DNA of 64,000 bases, taken from assembly GCA_964036295.1 (NCBI GenBank), contig OZ038466.1:9078001-9142000 (forward strand), in the 5' to 3' direction. The stretch is from Plumapathes pennacea (taxonomy: Eukaryota; Cnidaria; Anthozoa; Antipatharia; Myriopathidae). A model generated the notes under the pieces. The model made no database searches, had not been told where the DNA came from, and saw only the letters and a program-made list of their open reading frames with translations. The position numbers and the translations under genes were made by a program. Below are positions 34,645 through 45,762 of the stretch, one piece after another (position 1 is the first letter of the stretch; the number at the start of each line of letters is the position of its first letter).

Positions 34645-36735
34645 GCTGCAATAACTCAGATATGAGAATATCAACCAACAGAATGCAAGACATTAATTAC
34701 AAGGACCCTACAGTGGCAGTTCAGTTCAATAAATATTTTTAGTGTTCAAAATACATACAGTTGAAATTTCCACCACAATGTTTTCTGGTCAAACTCTTGA
34801 TGTCATATCGGCAGCTTATCAGCAGCTTGTTTAGGTTAATATTCCACTCATTCATTGCAGTGATGTAGAAAGTTCATTCTTTTTCAGAATGTTTAAAATC
34901 AACCTGTTCAGTAATTTTCTTGTACAAAAATGAACTGTAGAGTGTGTTTTAATATATTTTATTTATGAACCAAGGCCATGATAAAGTTTGATGTTTATTT
35001 CAAAGCCTAATTTATCTTCTTTACCAGAGTGCTACACTGTAGCAACATTCACACTTCACTAGCCATGATTATTACAAAATTAATGGATATGACCCAATGT
35101 TATGGGTAGATTTGTTCTCCAGGCCATTCCTGAATAATGCAGAGACTTCCTCCTTTTCTGATCTTAGTGTGTTCACATCTGTTTCTTACTACATGAACCA
35201 CCAGAGGAACTGCACATGTTACATTTCAACCCATTTTACAAACTTGTAAATTGTCACAGCATAGCTTAGCAAGAGAGTCAGTTGTCAAAGGGTTTAGTGC
35301 AACAGAAGCAGTAGCACCTAAGTTGCATTAGAGTGAAAAAGTTCCATTTTCTTGCACTTACGCTTGCTTTACCCTGTAAACCAGCCTAAAACCAAAAGCT
35401 TGTTGTCTTGTAATGCTGCTGAAGTCAAAGAAATTAGCTGGTTATTTATCTTGAGTTTTCCATCGACACTTTATTGATGCCAGGCCAAAAAAGCTAAATA
35501 AAATGTTGCATTAAGCCTTGTCAAAATAGTATTAGTATTTGAAACTGAGATAATTTAACTATATTTTGGCGTGCAATACAATATTATTCCATAATTTGAA
35601 AAATATCCTTGCTGAATTAGTTTTGTAATACTATTTTGCATTGTTCTGTATATAACATATGTATAAGATTAGTAATTTCATTGTAAATATTGCTCAGAAT
35701 ATATTGTACAGTTAGCCTACAAGATATTTTATTGTCATTTTGGAAACACACTGTAAGCAAGGAACTTTATTAGACAATAGTATTGTTGTAGAACCCTCAG
35801 AAACACCTATATATAATAATATTTATATAAAGTTTTGTATATCTATTGGCTAATGACTATTAATAGTAGAACCTCCCAGAAGCAACCACTCTTTATATCA
35901 GGCTTACTCAGTCACTTACAGGAGGCTTCATTAATAGTAATTTGGCTGAGGAAACACTGAGTCAGGAGTGGTCACAAAGAGAGGTTCCAGTTGTGTTAAA
36001 AAATAAAGTTGAGTTGTGTTCATTGTGTTTTCTCATTCCCCCCTTCCTGATTTCTGTGGGTTTTAATAAGGGCTACACAGAATCTGAGAACAGGCACTCA
36101 TACAAATACTTTGATGTAACATAAATTTTCTGTATTGCAGGAACTTCTGTAAGTGTTCTACATTGTCTAATTCAGCTTTTAGTTTGATTCCTTTGCAGTG
36201 AAAATTGGCTGCTTTAATACAGGTAAAATACAATATGAAGCGCCAGCAGCTACTAAATAGAGGTGGTTGTTTAAAAGAGGAACAATCTACAGCAAATTAC
36301 TGAGAACATTTTTGGGACTTTGACAAAAAGTGGCTATTTAATTGAGGGTGGCTGCTTAAAAGAGGGTGGTTGCTGAATACAGGTTCGACTGTATTGAAAA
36401 AAAGGTCACCATTTCGACCCCAGAATGTTATTTGAAAGGGTAAGGGATTGAAAGCCTGGGTGGAGCCTCCCTGTATAAAAATTCTTCAACCCCCCCAAGG
36501 GACCACCCTCTGGAGCCTACAAAAGTCACAATTATTCCATAGACCCTCGGTTGTCTCCCCCTTGACTTCTCAACTTGACCTTATCGCCCTCCCATTTTAG
36601 TGTTGCATTTTTTTCATTGTTGTATTGCATGGAGATATTCTGCTCCACATACTCGTGTTTAGTTTGAATGCAGCATACAGTGTAGGCTACATAGAAGGTG
36701 ATAATAAAAATATCAATGTCTCTTTATGGATGGTA
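34645..36735. other. DIXDC1 3'UTR and AT-rich intergenic DNA
   Basis: An AATAAA at 34728-34733, 84 bp after the stop, is a plausible polyadenylation signal. The rest is AT-rich with no coding signal. Around 35330-35390 is a relic of the GCGCAAG hairpin repeat, and 35860-36395 holds loosely inverted GAACCTC/GAGGTTC pieces that look like a decayed MITE. Confidence 0.5.
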
Positions 36736-37670
36736 TTACGTCAACATGATGTGACCATTCCAAAAGCAATGTCGATTTTCTTCAACTCGATAATGGAAGT
36801 CAAAACACTTTCCACATGTCTTGATGCCACAGCGATATTCTTCAGTGTCAGGTCCTGTACAGTACTTCAGGGCACATGGATACCAATTCAGACAAAGTTG
36901 CAGCTGACAGATACATGGTAAACTGGCATCTCCCAAATCATGACATTGTTTGAGCAACTGTATGCTTTCTGACAAATTCCGAGATAAAGAATGCAAAACA
37001 TCCAAGTCCTTGTCTGTTGAGTTAGCTGTCAATGAAAGAATACAAGAAAAGATTAGAAATATGTCAAAGTTACTGAGGTCACATTTCAAAGAAAAATGGA
37101 GTAAAACTTTTCAGTGACATGTCAGATGACCAAAAATACTCCCAAAAATATGAGAAAAAGCAGGAGTATATCAGTAACTCTGGTTCTGGAATACACTTAC
37201 TGATATAAAGTATGCACCATTATTGAAGTTACAACCCACATATAGTAAACAGACCAAATACCAGTAACGAGGTAATAACAACTACAGTATATTTGCACAC
37301 GTGTACCTGCTAATAGCTGCTTTAAATCTTCCCCTCTCAAGTTGATTTTACCAGCATCTTTGCACATGTGGCGCACATGGTGATCCAGCAGTGTAGCTTT
37401 TTCCATCATAACTTCATGATCCATGATTAATTTCTCAGTGCCAAGGTCTTCCTCTGGAGTTCGTATGGCACTGGGATTTTTCTGTTGATTATGGTAAGTC
37501 GAACAACAGTTAACGAAAGACACATGTACATAACAATGTTCTGACCTGATCTTGGAATACTGAGAGCTTGGGAAGAGGGGAGGGGGACTCCCCTATATTT
37601 CCTATGGGGCATAGTTTTCAGGGTACTACTACCTCAACTTCTAATTAAGCCCCTCCCCTCCCCCCCCCCC

Positions 37671-37701
<31 letters not shown>

Positions 37702-38415
37702 ACACACACACAGGTTGAGAGTAACAACAATAATGGTGCATTTACCTGCCTAAGCTTGGACATGGCATCAGATGATATAAACTCTTTATCACCAAACTTT
37801 CTCACAAAGCACATGGCTTCATATGGACTCTCTGCTTTCTCTATCTCGCCCAGTACTACAGCTTTGAAGATTTGGTGCTTCTGCAAAACGATATTAGATT
37901 ATTTTATAATATGCATATTGTTTTGCATAGGTACTGTAGGTACAAACTGAATAACGTGTCAAAGAGAACTGATAAGCTACTGTATGCAGTTGTAGAAAGT
38001 AATGCGCGATTTGACAGCCAGCCGATTCACCTGACAATACAATATATACAGAAAAATGTTGAGGTTTGATAAATTATATGGCCAGTTTAACTCGATACTA
38101 CTGACGTAAAAAGATCGGAGATGGTCGTATCGTGGAAAAGGGTTTTATAAAATCTGCAGGCAAAATCATATTTAGAAAGCCCACAACTCTATCAGTTAAA
38201 CTTGATCGACAATACTGTACCTTTCTAAAATCGACGAGCATATCAATGAACTGTCCTTCATCCAGCTTGTAATTCACTGTCACAACATCTCCCTCTGGAT
38301 CTGACTTAAAATATTGTCGAATGATGTCTCCCTTCTTCGACTTTATGTTCACTGACAAGTTAAAACTACCCATATGAAAAAGAAACAACAATGGAAACAG
38401 AGCCTGGAACGCCAT
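36736..38415 (-). CDS. OAF: Out at first protein homolog, secreted
   Basis: Four exons on the - strand: 38221-38415 (start ATG at 38415), 37746-37880, 37307-37481 and 36736-37025, total 264 residues against about 273 in human. Residues 1-17 form a signal peptide (MAFQALFPLLFLFHMGS). Matching features are QYFKSDPEGDVVTVNYKLDEGQFIDMLVDF, the GEIEKAESPYEAMCFV and SSDAMSKLRQ segments in exon 2, HVRHMCKDA in exon 3, and the Cys-rich C terminus CICQLQLCLNWYPCALKYC...CGIKTCGKCFDF. OAF is a conserved secreted protein, first named in Drosophila, with no clear molecular function. The frame stays open for a further 106 codons upstream to an ATG at 38733, but the signal peptide favours the inner start. 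Confidence 0.93.
37650..37712. repeat. Poly-C run followed by CA microsatellite in OAF intron 2
   Basis: About 37 C residues interrupted by one T, then about 12 CA units. Lies 33 bp from the 3' end of OAF exon 2. Likely polymorphic and prone to assembly error. Confidence 0.9.
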
Positions 38416-38820
38416 TTTGTTTTGAAACGCATTCTGGGATTTTTCAATCCAGAAAACATCTAGAGGACTGGGTACAACTAAACGTAAGGCACTGGGAGAA
38501 TGGGTACAACTACAACCAGCAGTAGTCGCCTCGTTCTCCTGACGAGGCCGAGCAGGGCGGCAATTTTGACGACTTCGCTGAAGGAACGTCCATCTTGGAT
38601 GGAAGGTGGGAGTTCGCTGTTGCTTCACAAGATTTTCAAGGTTCCCCAAGTTCGGAATGATTTCCAACAGAAAAGAAACCTCCAGATTCCCAACACCTCT
38701 GCTCTCCGGACTCCCCTCGGCTGGGACATCCACCTCGCTCGCAACTGAAGCGGCCCAAAGCGTCCGGCAAAGCGTCCGGCTCCACGCCTAAACGAAGCCC
38801 CCTTTTACAGGTAATTTAGT
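38416..38820. other. OAF upstream region, possible bidirectional promoter
   Basis: GC-richer than its surroundings. A + strand stretch (38661-38811) reads FPTEKKPPDSQHLCSPDSP and onward to a GTAATT donor, but an in-frame TGA precedes it with no ATG after, so it may be a 5'UTR exon of a + strand gene. Not called as coding. Confidence 0.35.
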
Positions 38821-39966
38821 TTTAAGTTCTGTCGTTGTTCTTTGTCGTTTCTCCCCGTAACCATTTTGCTTTCTCGGGCCATATGCGCGCTCAAATTTCC
38901 TTCCCGTGTCATTTATGCAAAACGCATTTCTCACCTTGATCGTCACACCCTCGTGTTAATTTGTTTGGCCTTCGTTTCTCCCTTGTCGCATGTCCCTTTT
39001 TTGCACACTCATGTTATTTCCCCCTGCGTCTTTAGTTTTTCTATATACGGGTCTAGCTTATTTTCTCCATATATTTTGTTTCCTTTTGCCTTTCTCAATG
39101 CTTTTTATACTTCTCTGGCTGCACAAGTTTCCCTGTTTTATGGTCGCTTCGTAGCATTAGTTTGCATCATTTCGTTTTTCCCTTCATGTCCTAAGTCTTC
39201 GATAAATCTTTTTCCCCCAGTTTTGTTGTTCTCCCAGTCACATCGCTTTTTTTTTCTTCTGCTTTAGTTTCACTTCCGTTCCTGGTATCTGTTTCGCCTC
39301 CCGGTTTTCTTTCTTACTTGTTGTATAGTTATTTATTTTTTCTTGGTCATGCTTTATGTTGCCTTACACTCTTTGTTGTTCTGTTGGTATCCTTTTTTTT
39401 TTTTTTTCTGGTGATTGAAACTGTTTTCCGATTCAGGTGAACTATTTGATAAACTTGTTTATGTGTAGGTTCTAAATATACTGTAGCATGATGTGTATAA
39501 AAGGTTTATCTCTCCCGATTTGAGGTCACCTAAGTAGCATCTTTATTTTCACTATCAATGTTATTGTGTTTTATCATAGACAGCAAAATAATATGTAATG
39601 TAGTTCTCCCCTATTATATTCTATTTTTGTAAGAACCCATGCTCAATTTTCATCCAGTACAATATTATTATTTTATACTGTTTTCTAACCCAATGTTTCC
39701 TGTTCTTCCAACTATAGTCAGATGTTCTCCAGCTGCTGCAGACTGTTCCAGGCTGACTTCCTCCAGACTGTTGTGGACAGACTCTTAATTCCGGGCTGAC
39801 TTCCTGCAGACTGTTGTGGACATTCCTCCAGCATACTGTTCCAGGCTTTCTTCAATGTTATCATCCATTTTTCTCTTCCTAACTATATATTCTTCTATGT
39901 CCCCTCAAGTCCCTCGTCCCCTGTATGATCAATGTGTGCCTTCCCACCAACCTGATGATGACCATC
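38821..39966. other. Pyrimidine-rich intergenic DNA
   Basis: T/C-rich on the + strand, with a 16-T run at 39391-39407. ORFs here are composition artefacts. Short partly repeated CTTCC...CAGACTGTT blocks occur at 39737-39845. Confidence 0.45.
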
Positions 39967-39970
39967 ATTC

Positions 39971-40571
39971 AACTCCACTGAAGGAGGAAGAGTGCAGATG
40001 AATGTTAGCGAAAGGGTAGGCAGGAAGAGGATCGAAACGGGACTCTAAGGAGACTGCGGGAGTATTGTTTTCCCTCTGGTGAGTTGTAGGAGTTAGGTGA
40101 GAGAGTTAGGACTAGAGTGGGGAGAATTCGCCTAAGCAGTGGTACACATTTCAATCCTCGGAATGAGAAGAATGGGCAGGCGACTTGAGGACATGGGTCG
40201 GCTACAGGCAATCTTAACGACGGAGATGCACCCTCTGTCAGTAGTTTAAAATTGCCGCCAGTCGCAGGTGTTTCACAACCTCTGGAGCGTAGGGTGCATG
40301 ACACGCAAAGGAAACCGTGACTCATTTTATCCCAGCCTCTGACAGCCGCGGATAACGGATAATTCCACCCGTTTAACTCATCGAGAGGGTCGCTATGGGT
40401 ACCACTGCTTAGGCGAATTCTCCCCATTCTGGTCCTTGCTCTCTCATCTAACTCGTACAACTCATCAGAGGGGAAGCAATGCTCCCGCGGCCCCCTCAGG
40501 GTTCTGTTTTGACTCTCTTCCCGTCTATCCCCTCGCTGATATTCATCTGCAGTCTTCCTCCTTCAGTGGGG
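39971..40571. mobile_element. Large fold-back element
   Basis: Arms 39971-40152 and about 40396-40571 are inverted copies. The left begins ACTGAAGGAGGAAGA..GCAGATGAAT, the right ends ATTCATCTGCAGTCTTCCTC; the inner edges read GGGGAGAATTCGCCTAAGCA and its complement. The ~240-bp centre is unique. Flank TSD not resolved. The long - strand ORF across it has no recognisable domain. Confidence 0.75.
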
Positions 40572-40754
40572 TTGACTGTTGATCGGAGGGTAGGTGGATA
40601 GGGACTGGGTTGTACAGGTGATTTGGGAGGGATGGGATTTGAGGGGAGGGGTGGGAGAGGGGGCCTGGGATGACCGTGAATGTGGTTGTGCAACCGTCAC
40701 CTCCCTTGGTGTACCTCCACCATCCCAGGCCCCCTCCCCCAACAGGATGCCCCA

Positions 40755-40828
40755 TTCCTAACCCATAACCCATAACCATAACCCTAACTAACCGTAACGC
40801 TGACCCTAACACTACTTGACCCTAACCA
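40755..40828. repeat. Degenerate telomere-like CCCTAA repeats
   Basis: Irregular runs of AACCCATAACC, ACCCTAAC and ACCGTAAC, related to the animal telomere repeat in the C-rich orientation. Too degenerate to be a terminal telomere. Confidence 0.55.
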
Positions 40829-40829
40829 T

Positions 40830-41170
40830 GGCGCCATAAAAATGAATACAATAAAAAGAATAAAGAAATAAAGAAAAATAAAGAAAGAAATGAACAAAAG
40901 AATAAATGAATGATTAGATAATGTATAAGTGAATGAATTGATTTATTCAAGTCCAAATTTCAAATTACCATACACCCATAATTCCATGGGGCCAGTCAAA
41001 ATTGATATATTCAGAATTGATTTATTCATTCATGTATGCATTTATTTAATTATTCATATAATGAATAAATGAATATATAATGAATAAATAAATTAATAAA
41101 TTGAATAAATTAATAAATTGAATAAATTAAATAAATTGAATAAATTAAATAAATTGAAAGAATGAATAAT
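40830..41170. repeat. AT-rich AATGAATAAAT low-complexity tract
   Basis: Irregular tandem AATAAA/TGAATAAA units, densest at 41060-41160. Confidence 0.8.
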
Positions 41171-41176
41171 TAAGGG

Positions 41177-43097
41177 GGCAGTTCCCAAAAGAGAGAATTT
41201 CCATTTAAACAGAGATGGCGTTGAAAGCTGTGTTGGCCTTGCCCTTCAGATGATGGTTGAAGTAAAGAAAGGAACTGATTCAAGGAAGGTAAGTCTAAAT
41301 TTCACACCACTGTACACCCAAAATTCGTATAGTCAGCATGTTTTAGGGCCAGTCAGAATTGGGCATGGCCCAAGGGTGAGAGGGTACTTCCATACATTAG
41401 CCATATAGGTATGTGCTGTCTTAAAGGGTATCATTTTCAGCATTTTAGTCTGAAAAAGGGTATCAATTTTAACTTTTTGTCTGGAATAGGGTCAAAGGTT
41501 TTGATATTGGTCTGAATAGGGTAGAAACTTGCACATTGTGGTCTGACATAGGGTCAAAACTTGCAAATTTTGGTCTCAACTAGGGTAAGGGTTTTCAGTC
41601 CCAGGTAGCACACTCCAACCCAAAATTTTGAAGAGTAACCCCTCCCCCTCAGGGGAGTGGGGGGGGGGGGGGGGGTTGAGTAGTGAAATAAGTCACTTTC
41701 AGAGTTGGCAGGCCTTTGCTGAGGACTGTAATGGATCTTTGATATTGTTAATGCATGCTGAGAAGGGTGGTACCCATGGGGCTCTTAAATTTCTTTTGAG
41801 GTCTTTGCAAGTACCCCATGTAGTTTGTTGAATACCAACGTACCCATAAAATCCACTTGACTAGTCCATTATTTCATTCCACAGACTTTAGAGTTTTTCA
41901 AACAGTTGTTTCCTGAGCACAAGGCTGTAGTGACTTCCTACTTTCCTGGAGTTTTGTATCAGGTGGGTGATGTTATAAATAATGTTATAGACAAAATAAA
42001 AATCACTACAGATCATATCACTAGTAGAAATAATTAAATCACTGATAGACCTGCCAAGTTATCCACTTTGTGTGATCAGTCAGTGCTCTAGTTACTGTTT
42101 TTTTGAAAGATAAATTTAGTTCTTAAGATTTCTATTTCTATCTTTCTATTTCTAATAATGTATTCTTCATTTTTTGTCAAGGCTAGATGGGCAGATCCCA
42201 GAATTTGCACTAGGCTTGTGTGTTGGAAAAAAGCTGGCTGTTCCATACTTCCTGGTGAAGAACAATATTACAAAGGGGGCATCTATTTTTAGTCGGACAT
42301 TGTTATAGGGCCAATCTTGGATGGTGACTGTGGGCAAATGCATTAACAGGTAAAACATGGGGAAAAGTCATTTTAAAAGAAATATTCAAAAGCAAACAAA
42401 CAAATAACATAAACTCTACAATAATTTCAAATTGATTTTGAAATGGGAGAAGGGAAGAAGGGCACTTATTTAATTATTTGCAAATCATGGCCAGATGGTC
42501 ATTTGTTTTAATTTGTAATGTATGACGTTTGTACATAAACAACATTGTGTTGGTATTATGTACAAAAGCTGTTTGCTGTATAGTTCTAATAGTGACACTT
42601 GGTGAGAAAGTTTGGTAGTGTGTAATATTCACTTTTGCTTAAACTATACAGTCCAGTTAGTTATATATAATAGAGAAGCAAAAAAACAGACGGATAAAAA
42701 GAACATGGGACAAAGTAATAAATTGTAAAACTACAGTTCAAAAAACAAGAGGGAGGCAATTCTTTCATATTTTGCAAATCATAGCCATAGATGGTTGTAT
42801 AGTTTGATATTTGCAATGTATGATACAGTATTTCTGCATAAAAAACATAACTAGTGTGAATAATAATATTATGTACAAAAAAATGTTTGACGTACAGTAA
42901 CATATTATAAGGAAAACTTTAGAAGTTAACTGTTATTGTGAGAAAGTTTAGTTTCAGTTTCATTTGCCAAAAATGCATCCTTTTACATGTGATGTTTGTG
43001 CCTTAATGCAATGTCTGTCATTTCCCCTTTTTAGGGAGCTTTGTGCAAGAATGGAAAGACAGAATGCATTTACACCGTCAAACAGCCAGAAGATTAG
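41177..43097 (+). CDS. Unrecognised gene, three 3' exons
   Basis: Exons about 41177-41288 (ending MMVEVKKGTDSRK), 41885-41962 (TLEFFKQLFPEHKAVVTSYF then PGVLYQ) and 43035-43097 (GALCKNGKTECIYTVKQPED then TAG). The second and third exons are in phase 0 with good AG and GT signals, and the join is consistent. The 5' part is not identified; a candidate first exon ends at 38811. I do not recognise the family. The start of the first exon is approximate. Confidence 0.45.
41440..41600. repeat. TCTGGAATAGGGT repeat units
   Basis: Four or five irregular copies of GTCTG(G)AATAGGGT. They are the reverse complement of the ACCCTGTTCCAG units within the insertion at 1374-1796, so both belong to one dispersed family. 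A poly-G run follows at 41658-41675. Confidence 0.55.
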
Positions 43098-43245
43098 AAC
43101 TACTTCTGATCACCAACTCAAGTGTTTAGTTAAATATTACCGACACTGTCTAGGCATGTAGGAAGTGTCAGTGATATATATTCATGGATTTCATACAGTA
43201 TCAACATATGCAGGTTTATTTATTTATTGCAAATTGTTTTGGAGC

Positions 43246-43472
43246 AGGGCCCAGTTTTTCAAAGCAGGATTAGGTCTAAACTTTCATGTCATTTATGTGC
43301 CTGAAAATGTGAAGGTTTCATTTACAACAACTTTCTTTATGCATTTTTAAGCTGGAACAAGCTTTTTAGTCCATCTTCGAACAAAACTCTGCGGTTTATT
43401 GGCAGAGGGGTCGAGAGAAGGAATTTCGTTAATCCTGGATTAGCTTAGTTGGCTTTCGAAAAACTGGGCCCA
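43246..43472. mobile_element. Palindromic MITE, GGCCCAG ends
   Basis: Shorter member of the family at 10413-10761: GGGCCCAGTTTTTCAAAGC on the left and its complement ending GGGCCC on the right, sharing the internal AATCCTGGATTAGCTTA segment. Confidence 0.65.
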
Positions 43473-44844
43473 GTTTATTAATTTTTTAATGACTGTCAAA
43501 AAACCAAAACTAAAGCAAGTACCCAACCGATCACAGAGGCTTAACCATGTTTTTCAACTAATCAGAATTAGCCATGGTATTAAGCTGTATTGTCTTATGA
43601 TGAAGAAGAAACCAATGAGCAATGTGAAAAGACTGAAAACAATATTTCTTTCTTGTGTGGAGAATAATACAATCAATGTTTTTGCTCTTTATTGACCAAG
43701 ATTGCTGCTGTTTAGTGAACTTGTTTTTGACCAGTTTTTTGGAAAGTGTACAGTCAATTTGAGCAATCACTTGATTACTTGTATGGTCATTGGAAAACAG
43801 CTCTATGCTGATGATCATTTAGATGAACATTTTTAGAAAACTTTAGATTTAGAGATTTTTTAGATATAATTCAATTATTGACCTAAATTTTGTGAAATTG
43901 ACAGCAATATTGCTGTATTGTATCTAAATTCCTGCAAATGTTGGCAATTTACATGTATATAAAAAAGTCCTGTTCCAGGATATAAAATATACAAAGATTA
44001 ATTAATTTATTATCATTTTATTATATACCAATGATGGTGAATAATAAATTAGTGAATGCATGTGGCTGGTGATGGTGAATGATGCCTTATTGTGATGCTA
44101 GTTTCTGTTTAACATTTCAAAACACTTATAATTGAGAATATTGAGTGACGCCCCCTTTCTGTTTGCAGGTTGGGGCAGAAAATTCTAGACTTGAATCTCT
44201 CCCCCCAATCTATAGCACCATTTTACTGATCCTGCACATTCATGCTCGTGTTTTTTACCGCTAATTGTTTGCGGCTGCAAAATGCGTTCGTCTGTTGCGG
44301 AATTACCCCCAGGAAAATCCACCGGAACTAAAATCACCAACGCATGCGCAGACGTTTTGTCGCGGTTGTTCCCAGAGTGTCGACACCGCTGCAAAACGCA
44401 CTGTGCATGCGCGGTCGTTCGGCTTCTCGCAAGAATGCACGGCTGGCATCCCACTCAAAGCCTTTGTTATTTTCTAATATGATGACAATGCGCGTTTTAT
44501 TAATAGCTGACTGGTAGCAGAATTCGAAGAGAAAAAACAGCAAGCGAGTCCGGGCGCCGTTTGTTTTAAAGCAGTTTCTGAGTCGCTATGCCATTTGCAT
44601 CAAATTTGGAGGGATATCTACGATTATCGTATTTCTAGTATTAGGAGAAAGTAATTGCGTAAGGGAAAAGCACAACCGGATGTGACTGTTACCTCTGACT
44701 GCGTGATCCTCAATCACGAGCACAGCTTCCGGTTGCGACTGAACACGCGAGCGAGGCACTCATTCGCCAAACAAAAGTCATGCTGTGACCCTGTGAGAAG
44801 GTGAACGATTACAAAATCACGGCGGGTCTGTTTCCGACAGAAAA
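43473..44844. other. Intergenic DNA upstream of AMPD
   Basis: No supported gene. The part at 44260-44450 is GC-rich with several GCATGCGC and CGACACCGC motifs, and 44611-44638 carries a dispersed CGATTATCGTATTTCT motif. Probably includes the AMPD promoter. Confidence 0.4.
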
Positions 44845-44919
44845 TGACATCAGAAATGGAGTCCCCAGTTCTCCGTCCCATTCCGGAGAATCATGGTCCT
44901 GTGCAGTTTGGCGAAGAAG
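44845..44919 (+). CDS. Candidate alternative first exon of AMPD
   Basis: ATG at 44845 opens 25 codons (MTSEMESPVLRPIPENHG then PVQFGEE) ending at a GTCGGT donor in phase 0, which could join AMPD exon 2 at 46495 in frame. Vertebrate AMPD2 and AMPD3 use alternative N termini. No transcript evidence. Confidence 0.35.
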
Positions 44920-45762
44920 GTCGGTGGGCAAAAAAATTAATTGTTTTGCTTTGATTTGAGAAGCTTGAATATACTCTGAAGAATATGAGCGCTTTCTTTT
45001 AGCTACTTCAATATCCGTGTGGGTCATTGAGTTAATAATGAAGTTAAGTGCACGTCGAGAATTTTTGTGCAATTTACGACCGATACAAACAACGACCTTC
45101 GTAAGGTAATTTACATTTTGCTATTTTTGGTAGGAGAATAATACAACCCGTATTTTCACATCGGTTGCTCTTTCTTCTTGGTCGTACTAAATTGTTTCGA
45201 TACCCGAAAACCCATAAATCAGTTTTCCTGTTTTAGTTCCCGAACAATTTAAGCCGCAAGGTTCGTTGACGAGTGGAACTCTGCGAGCATGTCCTCGTAC
45301 TCGAGCGATGGGAGAACGTTTGTCATAGTGCGCCCAGGTCTTTCAAAGTGTGACCTCCAGAAATCATATTCTCAATACTGCCTAAGACTGGCATAATATA
45401 CTTTTATTCTTATGGCTATTTAGCAAGACATTGGTGAAAGAGTTACAAGGTATTTACTTCTTTATTCAGCCCGATTAAAGCTTGTCCCTTGAGACCAAAT
45501 TTGTTGACAAAGGCCGAGGATTAATTGAAACCCAAGCGTATCGAACAACTGTCCCTTAGATTTCAGTTATTAATTATTTGCCATTCGTAATCCGTGGCTT
45601 AAATGTGGTCGATGTTTTATTTTGTGTTGAATGTTTATCATGTTCGCTGTGCTTTGCTTGTGGATCATCTTTTGACCAATAACAGAAGTGTTTGAATGCC
45701 TTCGAGCGACTAGCCAATAAACGCTCACGTTATTCAGCTGACAGGCAAACTTTTAAATCAAA

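Noticed and set aside
38842..39267. 141-codon hydrophobic + strand ORF
   Set aside because: Pyrimidine-rich DNA gives Phe/Leu/Ser-rich chance translation; no family features.
40005..40460. 151-codon - strand ORF inside the fold-back element
   Set aside because: Spans an inverted-repeat element, has no domain or splice support, and is probably open by chance of composition.
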